DNA of 64,000 nt, from assembly GCA_949357655.1 (NCBI GenBank), contig CASHTG010000012.1, forward strand, positions 3,286,001-3,350,000, in the 5' to 3' direction. The notes beneath the pieces were generated by a model, which saw nothing but the letters and a program-made list of their open reading frames with translations, searched no databases and was not told the DNA's origin. The translations under genes and the position numbers were made by a program. This DNA comes from Parascedosporium putredinis. Its lineage: Eukaryota; Ascomycota; Sordariomycetes; Microascales; Microascaceae. Below are positions 35,323 through 46,282 of the stretch, piece by piece. Within the stretch, counting starts at the first letter, position 1. Every line of letters begins with the position of its first letter.

Positions 35323-36410
35323 ATGTCCGCACGCGAGGAATCCCCAATGGAGGGCACTTCTCCTGGACCGGACCCCATCTCCGACTCGGAAAAGTCGAAG
35401 AAGAGGAAATCCACGGTCGAAGAAATCGAAGTCGACGTTAATGCGCCCGAGCCTCCCTCTAAAAGGGCGCGACGTGCGCTCAAGAAGGGAAAGAAGCTGC
35501 CGTCCAAGGGCGCAACAAGCGACGCCGACGGAGACGAAGAGGGTACAAAGGAGGGAGGGGACAAGGCAAAGCGATCCGAGCATGGTGTCTGGATAGGAAA
35601 CCTACCCTTTACCGTCACCCCATCCGAGCTCAAGACATGGCTAGTTGATAACTCGGGCGGTGTGATCCTCGACGAGACAATCACCAGGATAAAACTACCT
35701 ACGAGCAAGGACAAGGCGAAACAGAAAGGGGATACCGAACAACCGATGAACAAGGGCTTTGCCTATGTCGATTTCAACGGAATTGGCCCGCAGATGGCCG
35801 CCATTGCGTTATCCGAGAACCTACTAGGCTACCGAAAACTTCTCATCAAGAGCTCTACATCATTTGAGGGGCGTCCAAAGGCCGAGAAGGCGGACGCTGC
35901 CGAGACCGACGCGGCGACCCAGGCCGAGTTGGCCAAGAACATGAATCGCAAGGTCTTTGTCGGCAACCTTGGATTCGCTATCAACGAGGATGATTTATGG
36001 AGCCACTTTGAAAAGTGCGGCGAGATTGAATGGGCCAAGGTGGCGACATTCCAGGATACTGGCAAGTGCAAGGGCTTCGGCTGGGTCAAGTTCAAAACCC
36101 CCGAGGGCGCCGCATGGGCTGCCAAGGGCTTCGTCAAGATCAAGGAAGAGATCTTGACGGAGGAAGACTTCCAAGAACCAGACGGAGACCAGGATGCCGG
36201 AGCTGACGACACGCAAAAGAGAGGAAGTACAAGACGAGGAAATGGTGGGTCAACAAGCTCAAGGGGAGGACTTTGAAAATTGAGATGGCCGAGGACGACC
36301 AGGTGCGATATAAGAAGAGGTTCGGCAAGGATTCCCAACGGCCGGGTCAGGAAGGCCACGGCGATTTTGCTCGGGCCACCGCCGACGCTCCCGAGCAGGT
36401 GGCTGCTTGA
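35323..36410 (+). CDS. Nucleolar RNA-binding protein, Nop13-like, two RRMs
   Basis: Single exon. The acidic/basic N-terminus (EKSKKRKSTVEEIEVDVNAP, KRARRALKKGKKL) suggests nucleolar localisation. RRM1: GVWIGNLPFTV (RNP2) and KGFAYVDF (RNP1). RRM2: RKVFVGNLGFAI (RNP2) and CKGFGWVKF (RNP1). The C-terminal RKWWVNKLKGRTLKIEMAED block is typical of Nop13. Nop13 relatives associate with pre-ribosomes. The frame breaks at AA 36225-36226, one base short; without repair the C-terminus is replaced by an RG/S tail and stops at 36276. Restored length is 362 residues. The first ATG with family-like context is used. Confidence 0.88.
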
Positions 36411-37013
36411 GCAGCGGTCGTTCCAACACCATCGCAATACCCACCCACAACTCCCTCATATTTTTCCTCTCTTTCTCGTTAAGGTTTCGAAGATGACGCA
36501 TTTGACGAACAAGGAAAAAACCAAAGGCCCCCTCCCACCCATGGGCCACCCTTCCTCGAAAAAAATTGATGGCGTTTCTGATTTCCCTTTTTTTTGGCAA
36601 TTGGCTTTCGAAGACGCGCCTGGAATGTTCCGTACTACTAGCTTGTGTATTTCATGATGGTTCATGCTATTTGAGAAATGGTATCATCCCAGCGAAGGGT
36701 TGATTTGTCATCCGGAGTTCTTGGGATGGATCTTGCTTCTCCGGGGACTCTCGGGCGGAGGAGGGAGAACACTAGGCGTGCTAGTAATATAAACGGGGTT
36801 CTGTGCCCCTCTGTGTGCTTTATTCCGTCATGAGCTCGGAAAAGCTGCTCAACTTCCTTTTCGGGAACCCCTTCATCACGGCTGTGCCTTGTGACCTCTC
36901 GGCTCTTGAACCCGTATCTAATACGAAGCTCGTCGTGCTTCTACTTTACATCCCCTCTCTGCTCCCCTTGCTCCGTCAACCCCGCCGGAGGAAAGCCCGG
37001 CTTGAAAGCTACA
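36411..37013. other. Spacer between NOP13-like and DsbA-like genes
   Basis: About 0.6 kb in tandem orientation: 3' UTR of the first gene and promoter of the second. Nothing notable seen. Confidence 0.4.
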
Positions 37014-38024
37014 ATGGCATATAAATCAACTATCTCGTTTACCTTGGATACGGTTTGCCCGTGGTAAGCTCCAAATCATATTTCCCCACCAACAATCCAT
37101 ACAATGGTTGTTATAAGTCTAGTCAACGCCTAGTCAAAGTCCTTGGAAAAAACGCTGACACTTCTGCTCTGGTCAATAGGACCTATGTTGCGAAGAAGAG
37201 GCAGGTCATAACCAGCTCCCAATCTATTCACGGGGCTCCTCCATATCTCACTCCCATCCCACTCCCCCGTCCCCATCAACCACTCTTAGGGCTTCTCCCA
37301 CTCCTATCCCGCATTAACTCTTCCATAGCCGTTCAAAGGCAACCCCATCTACTGTGAAAACTTCTTGCGTAGCTCTATATGGAAAGAAATGGCTGACCAA
37401 CCGCTCTAACCTTCTCGCAGACTCGAAAAGGCCCTAGAGATCGTCCGTTCCGGGCCCGACGCTTCCGCAGTGACCTTCACCGTGCTAATCCGGCCCTTCC
37501 AGCTGGACCCGTCCTTCTCCTCGGAACCAGTCTCCAAGCAGGCGCGGTACAAGGAAAAGTTTGGCGACCAGTGGCCCGCGCTCGAGGCCCGCATGGCCGT
37601 CGTCGGCGCGGGCGACGGCATCGCCTTTCGCTACGGCGGCGTCATGGCCAACACCTTACCCGCGCACCGCGTCCTGCAGCGCGTGCAAGCCGAAAAGGGA
37701 CCCGAGGCGGCGTGGTCCGTCTTGGGACACCTCTACAGGCGCTATTTCGAGGAGGAACAGCACCCCAGCTCGCCCGAGACCCTCGAGGCTTCCTGCGCCG
37801 AGGCGGGGCTAGACGAGGCGTACGTGGCGGACTTGGTGCGGGGAGATGCCGGCAAAGGGCTGGAAGATGTAAAGAGGGATTTGGTGGCGCAGAGGCTAGA
37901 GGGCATCTCGGCGGTGCCGCATGTGGTGCTGGAGGGTAAGAGGCGGGATTTGAAGTTGGTTGGCGCAAGGGAGGTCGAGGAGTACGTAAAGGCGCTTCAG
38001 GCCATTATCAAGGAAAGCAAGTAG
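37014..38024 (+). CDS. DsbA-fold thiol oxidoreductase-like protein (FrnE / 2-hydroxychromene-2-carboxylate isomerase type)
   Basis: Exons 37014-37063, 37180-37200 (21 nt) and 37421-38024; 224 residues. It starts MAYKSTISFTLDTVCPWTYV and has RPFQLDPSF, GDGIAFRYGGVMANTLPAHR, GHLYRRYFEEEQHPSSPETL and the cis-proline loop GISAVPHVVLEGK, as in the DSBA-like thioredoxin family. The usual CPWC motif is CPWT here, so the second cysteine is missing and a simple dithiol mechanism is unlikely. The micro-exon joins VAKKR to LEKALE only if the second intron uses a GC donor (AAGAG|GCAGGT). All phases then agree without any repair. The gene is convergent with the FluG-like gene, 94 bases apart. Confidence 0.82.
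37201..37420 (+). other. Putative GC-AG intron
   Basis: Exon end AAGAAGAG followed by GCAGGT, with branch-like CTAAC and acceptor TCGCAG. The only GT donor nearby, after CAG, shifts the frame by one base; the GC donor keeps KKRLEKALE intact. Confidence 0.6.
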
Positions 38025-38118
38025 AGAAAGGCGAGCAAATTGATTTATTGCTTGTTGGGTACAACAGAAGAAACAGGTATGGGCTTTTGCGTTATTCAAA
38101 ATCTTAGGAGCCCCTGGG

Positions 38119-40830
38119 TTAATAGTGTTCCATGATCCATTGTCTTCTTTCTTCAACGTTCTTTGCCTCATAGTCCCTGATTTCCACACCCTTGACAGAC
38201 ACGTAGCGCTCTACCAGCTCGTGGCCCATAAGTTTGCCGAGGGCCTTGTCTTCTTTGAGTGCTTCCAAGGCCTCCGCCAGGGTCCCGGGGAGCATTTTGG
38301 TGATACCGAATCCCGCCCTCTCAGTAGCAGATAGAGTCGCTGGGTCCGCGGCACAATCCTGGAGTGACAACTGCTCTCCGTCCAGGATGCCGCGAATGCC
38401 GGCATGTAACACGGCTGCGAGCGCTAGGTATGGGTTCGCCGTGCCATCCATGCACTTCATCTCCCAGTGGCTACCGGCAATCTTCCGCAGGGGTGTCTCG
38501 CGGTTCTGGGTGCCCCAGGCCACCCACCTTCCGCCAGCCCAGCAACCGTCCACGACCCTCTCGTAGCTCGCGGGGTTACCGTAGGTAAACGCGCATATTC
38601 CCAGAGGTGCGCCAATATCCCAGCGTAAAACTTTTCGTACACGGCGGGCTCGTCGCTTTCCTTGGGCCCGGTGATGGACATGTGGACGTGGGCGGCGGTG
38701 CCTGCCGCCATGGCAAACGGTTTCGGATGCAAAGTCATGCGGTAACCCGCAGAGGCCGCAGTGGAGGCGATGACTTCGCGTACGAACAAGAGATTGTCGA
38801 CGGCCTGCAGTGCTGGAACAGCCGGAAGAACCACTTCAAATTGCCCCGGAGCACTCTCTGCGTGGACTTGCTCAACGCGGACGTCAACGCTGCGTAGGTA
38901 CGAAATAGCCTTCTCGATCACGTCGGCGTAGATTGGCCTATCCATCGCCCTAGAGGAGGACCAGCAATGGCCGTTACTTTGGTCGTTTTCCCCGAGAGAG
39001 CCGGACTTGTGCTGTTGCACAAGGACGAGTTCGAGCTCGAATCCGAGAAGGAACCCGTACCCGTGCGAGCTCGCGAGCTCTACGGCGTTCTTCAACGCTG
39101 TCCGAGGGCAAAGCGGAGAAGGTGACCCGTCGGTGTGCCGGAATTCTCCATAGACAGAGATGTGCCCGGGTCGTGGACCGCGACGGACCCAAGACCAGTC
39201 AGGATAAAACTTGAACTCACCGGTACCCGTGGCTCCTGGCGCAAGGGTATCATTCTGCATTAGCCCGAGAGACGCGGTTGTGATGCCAAGAGACAGAGCT
39301 CCAGATCTGAGCTGCGCCAGGGCGTGGTTGATGTCAATCGCCCTCACGCGAGGCGTCCCCGTCATATCGTTCCAGTACAAGCGTAGGTAGCGGATCTCTA
39401 GGTCATATTCCAACAGAGTCTCGACGATCTGCAGAGCATTTCCACCAGTCGTGGCTGGTCGGGGCCCGGAGTCATGTATGCAGAGCCGGGGAAGGTCCAG
39501 CTGTGGCTTAGGAAGGCCGAGGCTGTACAGCTTATTGGCGTTCTGGTACATGATTCCAGCAGCAGCGTTCTCAGCCTCCTTCCAGGTTAGATCGTCTTTG
39601 GCAACATACTCGGCGAGGACCTGTACGCAAGTAGATGGAGGGAAAACTTGTCAGTCGTAAAGGCACACAAATAGGAACAGGTACAGGAAAAGAAAGGAAC
39701 GGGGACTAACACTTTCTAAGGCTTGTCTGAACTGTAGTTGGCCGAGGTAGTACACCTCGGGAAACATGTTTCCATCGGTGCTGAAGAGGATTTTGGCCCA
39801 GGGGTGAGCTCGAACAGCTGGTGTAAAACAGCCTCCTGGCCGGCGCGGCTTAAGCAGGGGAACACCTCGCCAACGTCGACCCAGACATTGGCATAGGTGT
39901 TCGCGAGATAGCCAGCCTCCCTAGCAAAAGGGTACCCGGTGTGGAGGAGAACAATCTGCACTGCCGGATGCGCGCGGATGAAGTCTTGAAGGTGTGAGGG
40001 AGATGCCTTTGCAAGATCAAGGTCGTTATCGCCGAAGCCGGTGTGAATTTGCAGGATCCTACGAGAGCTTGGGGAGCGTCCTGAAGCTTTGCGGCCGCCC
40101 TCAGGAGGAAGTAATCGGTCAAAGAAGGCTGTTGGAGCCGAAATTGGGAGGAGTCCCCCGTTTCCCGCCGCCGTGCAAGTTCATGCTCAAAGGCCCTTTC
40201 AGCAGTGTCCGCGTCGACCGAAGTCGGCACGATTAAACCCGTCCGGTAGCAGATGGCTGACTTGAACCCCGCCACCCAGGGATCTCTTTGAGCAGAGGAA
40301 ATCTCGGCATCGAAATGGACAACGACCTTGTGGAATGAAACGGGCGTTTTGCCCGTCAGCCTGAGTAGACTATTGACAATGTCCTCCACCACCCTCTCAA
40401 TCCTTACGATCCGCCAGCAGCGGCTCCTTGTGTAAGCCGACAAGGCCTCGTACGGGTAGAGTTCGAAAGGATTGCCGATGCCGTCATCGACAAGGATGGT
40501 TTCAGTTCCTGCGAGACAAGTAGCCATCCAGTCATCATACCGTTCGGGGGCCCTCTTGCCCTCAGTGGCCGTGACCACAGCTTCCCATGTTGGTTGGCAC
40601 TTGTGCAGGTTCGAGAGCTGTTTAACAGCCCTTATGTGTGCAAGAGATGAGGGTACGAATGATAATGCATCTCCGTTGGCCTCCGAGACGACGCCTTCGA
40701 AGGAATAGGAACCTAGGGCTGTGGGAAGCAGCAGAGGGTGGGCGTGGTTGTCGACAACAGGGATGGTCTTGATAACGTGAGCAAGTCTGGCGCGGCCAGC
40801 TAGGGCATTTTCATTGCTAGTTGCTGTCAT
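38119..40830 (-). CDS. FluG-like protein: amidohydrolase plus glutamine synthetase I-like domains
   Basis: Exons 40830-39711 and 39620-38119; 874 residues after repair, close to Aspergillus FluG. The N-terminal half is a TIM-barrel amidohydrolase: IPVVDNHAHPLLLP carries the HxH metal motif, with RILQIHTGFGDND, VLLHTGYPFAREAGYLA and LFSTDGNMFPEVYYLGQ later. The C-terminal half is glutamine synthetase-like: EIRYLRLYWNDMTGTPRVRA, GFELELVLV, EQVHAESAPGQFEVVLP, MAAGTAAHVHMSITG, NPASYERVVDGCW and the active-site-like WGTQNRETPLR. In Aspergillus, FluG makes a signal needed for asexual sporulation; other fusions may serve nitrogen metabolism. Frame breaks, each one base short: G 40063, G4 39801-39804 and near 38604. 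Confidence 0.9.
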
Positions 40831-42753
40831 CCTTGATCATCCGTGATTTTTAAGATTCGAGACTAGAAAAGTCGCTTCTAGGCCAGGTCACCGGCAGGAT
40901 GGAGATCGTGGTGTTACGCCAAACTCAGACGTATTTCAAGGTACACGTAGTAGTCATGAACTCATCCACTGATTAGATGCAGCGTTAGTTGACGTATATT
41001 CCAGCTTGGAATAGCAAAGGGGCAAAAAAGGTTCCCCTGAACTTGTCAACCGTACTGATAGTAAGCTTGCACACAGCACAATGTTTTACCTACTTATAGA
41101 TGTCTAGGTGCGATACTCTCGCAGTAGGGAAGATGGCGTCACGGCACCAGCGGTTTGATGACTCGAATCGCATCATACCTTTATACCCCCTGGCTACCAC
41201 GTTAGGAACGGGAGATCGCAGACACCCTCGCAATCTATTGGATGAATAGGGTATGCACCCGTCCATCAGCCACGCACTCAAAGCTGCGCCTTTCGAAGGA
41301 ATTTAGTGCTGGGCTGCATCTCTTAACCCCAACATCTCTGCATCTACTCGCATCCGCACACCTTGATGATACCGGCCGGTTCTTTTCCGGTGATGGACGC
41401 TGCCTTAAGAACGCCAAGATACAAAGAATCCCAGCAATACCAAGGCAAGAAAAAAGCATGAAGCAGCCTTGACCCTCGCAGCTTTGCTTGCTGGGCTAGA
41501 TATGGAGAGCGGTGTAAAGAGCTGGCCCAATCCCGGTGAGACACCTTGGTCAGATTTTGCATGTGCATCAATGAGGGATTCAGCCTCATCAACTGTTGAC
41601 TCCAGATGACTACGAGGCGTCTTTAGGGGCCCTGGCGAAGAGGTACGAGATGCAAGGAGCTGTAGAGTTTAAACGGTTTGGAGGGAAGAGAAAAAAACGT
41701 AAAGAACTTTTCCTGACTAGGGAAGGTGAAGGCGCATCGTATCATTCACTTATGGTGGGCTGTTCTTGCCCTATTTTAAATCACCCCAATGCGGCGACAA
41801 ACACTGAGTGCGTGGAAGGAACCAGCCCTGGATCCGCCCCGGGTGTATAATTCCCGTTTGACGTCGTTTGTTTCTCTTCCTTGTGAAGGACACAGTTGAT
41901 GATCCAGGACTCGGTATCCTTGACTAGATGCTATACGAAACGTGACGAAATTTCGGAGCGGCGTTGTGCACCAGCCGATTAACTTCCGGACACTCGCCGT
42001 TCCAGGTCCGTCCGAGTGGATCACGTCTCCTCATGCCCCTCCCACCCTTCTTTTTCGCCTTGCCTTCGACTTATCAGGCCAGTACCATGCTAGCCGTTCG
42101 AGAAGATGCCTTATGGTCAAGGAAGGCCTAGTTGCTAGCCCTGATGCCGTACGAGATGTCTTGCCTTACGCTGGTCGCCGTTGCGGGAGCTAGGAGCGCA
42201 GCGGATGGAGCCTGTGACTCGAAAGCCGCCCGAGGCGAAAGTTTTCTATTTAGAGCCGCAACTCGTGGGTCACCAACTTCCCACTTACGTCGTTCCGCCC
42301 TTGGCTCCCAAGCTGGGGCGGGAGATGTATACAGATGATCCGCAAGAAGATCGCAACTCGACTTGCGAACCGGGAAGAACTAGTCTCGCGGGCACTAACA
42401 ACGTAGTTGGGTTTGCCCCTTTCTCCCTCTCCCTGACATCCCGGTGAGGGTATTCTGATCTTTCACCTGATGAATCGGGCCTTCCAAGGCGTAGGCCATG
42501 GACAACGGGTTGAAGTGCGGACGCTCGGCTAGCCATGTGAACAAGAACTGGTAGCTTCCAAGGAGAAATGATTTCTAGGAAAACTTGGGATATATAACAC
42601 CGGACTCATCCATGACTTGGCGATAATAGAAGCTCAGTCTCAACTATTGAGTGTCAGCACAAGTCTACTCCCTATAGACATATTACAGCACATATATCAT
42701 TAAACTCGATTTCGATTTTGCCCAACGCTCCCCTTTAGTAGAAGAACGTCAAC
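40831..42753. other. Intergenic region between FluG-like and But2-like genes
   Basis: About 1.9 kb, containing both divergent promoters. Short ORFs without support. Nothing else seen. Confidence 0.4.
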
Positions 42754-43326
42754 ATGGTTTCTAAGGCTATCCTTACCTTTGCCATGGCGGCATGCGCCGC
42801 CCAAGCTGCATCTCTCGCGAAGCGCGACTCCGGGACCTTGTTCGCCACTGAAACCACCATTTACGATGTTGGAGTCGGCTCGGCCATCTGCAGCCGCGAT
42901 GGCGTAGTCCAAATCTACAAGTCTGATATCGACGAGGGCCGGGACAAGACCGCCCTCTTGACTTTTGATATTCCCGAGTCACTCGCCGGCCACACGTGCA
43001 AGTTGGGCTTCACTCTTGGCAACGGCTTTAGCGACGGCCAGTCAAACAACCTCCAGCTCTTTACCAGCCTCGAGGCCTCCCCTGCCTGCGCCATACCCGA
43101 CGGTTACATTGCGAGCTACCCGCCCGGCAACTGGCGAGGCATCAACATTGGCGACATCGCCATCGGCGACCCCACCAGCACCATTACCGCCTATGGAGAC
43201 TCTCTCTTGAAGGGTGGAGACTGCCCCGCGGGCCAAACCCTCGCCTTCGAGCTGGTTGGCCAGGGCCAGGACGTTTGGGTAGGGTTGAGTACGAAGGAAG
43301 AAGGCCTTTACATCGAATACAGCTAA
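42754..43326 (+). CDS. Secreted protein with But2-like (ubiquitin 3 binding protein) C-terminal domain
   Basis: Single exon, 190 residues, intact. MVSKAILTFAMAACAAQAAS is a clear signal peptide, followed by a KR Kex2-type site (LAKRDSG). The mature part has about five cysteines (SAICSRDG, HTCKLGF, SPACAIPDG, GDCPAG) and the pattern LLTFDIPESLAGHTCKLGF with the C-terminal AFELVGQGQDVWVGLSTKE seen in fungal extracellular But2-domain proteins. These are common in plant- and insect-associated ascomycetes, but the biochemical role is unknown. It is isolated between 1.9 and 3.0 kb of noncoding DNA. Confidence 0.82.
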   Translation: MVSKAILTFAMAACAAQAASLAKRDSGTLFATETTIYDVGVGSAICSRDGVVQIYKSDIDEGRDKTALLTFDIPESLAGHTCKLGFTLGNGFSDGQSNNLQLFTSLEASPACAIPDGYIASYPPGNWRGINIGDIAIGDPTSTITAYGDSLLKGGDCPAGQTLAFELVGQGQDVWVGLSTKEEGLYIEYS

Positions 43327-46282
43327 GTGCTGGTGACCGGTCCGAAAAGACTGCGCTGAGATCGGCGCAGCCTCTATGAACTGGTCGGTAGGCGTCTTTG
43401 GATATGTTTTCTTCTTCTTCTTCATCTTTCTTTTTCGTCTTTCAAGTCGCTATTTTGGTACCTGTATATATCTAGATGGATTCGCAATGATTTATGGCTT
43501 TGGATGAAATGTGCCGGCCAACACTAGAGGCAAGTATGCTACAATATAAGTTGGGAAACTCCAGCGCTTGGGGCATCAACCGAGAGATACAAAACGTGGT
43601 GACATTCGTGTTAAGAGCTCTGCTCCATAGCGCCATCTCCTTCCCGTTCGACTCCAGGGACGACTTTTAGTTCGATATCCTGGAGTCGACGAGCCTATCG
43701 GCATCTAATCAATACCAATAGTAAGGTTGACAATTTGGGCGACAGTGGGCGACAAACGGCGTGTTTCCCGGTAGGTACATGGGTCACCTCACATCTGTAT
43801 CGGGGCGGGAGAGTACAATTAAGCAAGGGCGAGGTGAGAGAAAATTTGATGAGAGGGAAGGGAAGGAATGCATTTGACTCGACACTCGACCCCGATCGGC
43901 GCGCTGCAGGCCAACAGCAGGTTTTAGATGCACAAGCTTAGCCTTTGCCTGCGGGTGGTGGAGGGAGAATTTCCTTGATCTTCTCGCCCTCATCTGCTGA
44001 ATGATGACGATCCCAAAGAGAGAAGGAGAGAGTGGGGTACTTTGAAAGCAGGGACCGGCGCAAAGTGACATGATTGCAGTACCTACCTATACTCCCTTCC
44101 CCTTCCATCAAATCGCAGCAGAGCGGTCGGTATTCGAGAACGCGAGCATTCTCACATCAGTGTTGGTCCTCAAGCCTATCATGCTTGGGGATATGGCAAG
44201 CTGGTGCGCGGTCGAGAGAAAGTGTGTGTAAACATTTCCTTCTCAATCCCGGTTTACTCCTCTGTGACGAGAGTGCCCTTTAAAATCGACACTTCGGGTT
44301 GTCTTGTGCAATTCCAAATTCGAATCACCTACAGTCGTACAGTCCAATCTTCAGCTTCACTTCCCACATCATCGACTCATCAGTGCACAACCCGTCGGCG
44401 CGTGGTATCTCACGTGACCGAATCGATGCGGGCTTGACGGACTGTCCATTGTACATGTGGTCTGGCAAGTCTAGCTGGATTTGGGGGAAGTAAGATATGT
44501 CCGACATGGATGTATATATATGGCGGGGAAAAATAATTTGATAGAGCATGAATCTGGTAATCAAGTCGTCCGTCCTCCGTCATCTATCCATCGTCGAGCG
44601 CATGATTATAATAACATTTGACGACTTCAATATTGGCACAAGCAAAAACGAGTGTGATCCCCCTCCTTCCACACTTCCCTCTTTCGGGTTCCGTTCCCTT
44701 CCCCGCCAGTCCGCCCAACCGCCCAGGCTAAGGAGACATGATGGAGACATGATGTACCGAGTACATTTGTCGTCAAGGTATGATTAGCGCCCAGACTGCA
44801 CAGCCCCCTCGAATCGCTTCAACTCCGCCGGTTCCCGGCCCAGCTGGGAAAATGGCATGCGTGCAATGTCTGAAAACTGCCCCTTTTGCGGTGGCTCTTC
44901 GCCCACCTGCTTCCCCGGACTGGGACATATGTCACTCCTTGAGCCCCTCTTAACCAATAGTCCTCGTGTCAAGGTCTAGGTACTGGATACTTGGATGATG
45001 GGCCTTGCAAGACATTTGGCCTATCTGGGACGCCCAAGTCTTGGAATTACGAAGGCCGCGCATGCTCAACCAGTGCTAGAGCTAGACTTTCTTTCTTTGG
45101 ATAGCGGGCCCAGGCAGTTTGCGAGGCATAATGTCTAACGAGGTTGACTCCTGTGTGTGGATGCGCCCTCATTAATTAGTGTACTTGGCTCGACTCGCAC
45201 CCCTGAATTTGGTGACCCCGTTGATTGAATGTTCTGAAGCCCGACCCACCAATACGAGAAGTACTGCCCAACTCGTGTCCATCCCTTCCTTTCCTCACTA
45301 TCAACAACATTGAAGTAATTATTACTCACTTCCTCTGACTCTGATGAAGTGCTCCTTCGCATTGCAACACGAGCTGCGGATGGTGTTTTTTGGATTGAAG
45401 GATCGCTAATGTGGTGATGGGGATTTGTCTTTGGAGGGTTTGGTTTCGATCATCAAATGAATCTAATGGTGGATCCATCAATGATCCATTGTATTGATCC
45501 GTCTTCTCCCTTGATGAGGTATGGGGAGCAGCTTCTCTTCGCATTTTTCGCCATGTCCTGTGCTGGGTGCTGGTTGGCCTGTTTAAAATCATTAAATTGT
45601 CATTCTTGGGGAGAGTTCAACCGCGCCGTGTTCCTGGCGCTGCTGTGTTCCAATCCGTGGCGGGCTTGCGGGCTTACTTCATTTGTATTGACGCTGAGCC
45701 AGAACAAACAAGTGTACAAGCCATCAATAGTAGCGTACAGTGTGGCATACTGGATCTATTGTACGCTCATTCATGGGCGCTTTGCCCAGCTTTTGTTGCC
45801 GACCAAAGTACTCGCCCCCCTTTCTCAGTCATCTGGAACAAGACAACTTCCCATTTGTGTCGATTCCTTACCTTCCCCGACAATCCCTCTTTCGGCTTTG
45901 CGAGTCTCGTACCTCTTCTCCCTTCTTTCCCTTGGGCGATTTAATTATTTTCTTCCTCCAGTTTTTTTTCTTTCTTTCCCACCAACAAAACACCCACGCT
46001 CGTTCCTAGATTGTCCCGTTGACTCGATACGGGCATCTTGTCCTGCTTTGCTCGCTCGATTTCGACGACGAATCCCTTCGCTCACCTTGGCCATATCGAT
46101 TTCGACCTCGACGTCAATTGCCGTTCTCACCACGGACACCGAACACGCCATCCCCTCCTTTCTCTCTCGACGTTTTATACGACGCCAACAGCCGCTGATC
46201 CCTATGAAAAAGGGGTTTTAATCGCTAGATTCCCAAGTTCCATTCGTTCCCTTTGCGCGACAAATCTGTCGGCCCGGCCAAG
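43327..46282. other. Long intergenic region upstream of the DFG5-like gene
   Basis: About 3 kb. The right part (about 45.8-46.2 kb) is pyrimidine-rich and looks like the leader of the DFG5-like gene; it keeps a 254-codon ORF open, which I treat as chance. No RNA gene or mobile element seen. Confidence 0.4.

Noticed and set aside
45457..46221. 254-codon ORF on the plus strand
   Set aside because: It lies in the pyrimidine-rich leader of the DFG5-like gene, has no domain or consistent hydrophobic pattern, and Ser/Leu/Pro-rich composition typical of CT-rich DNA.
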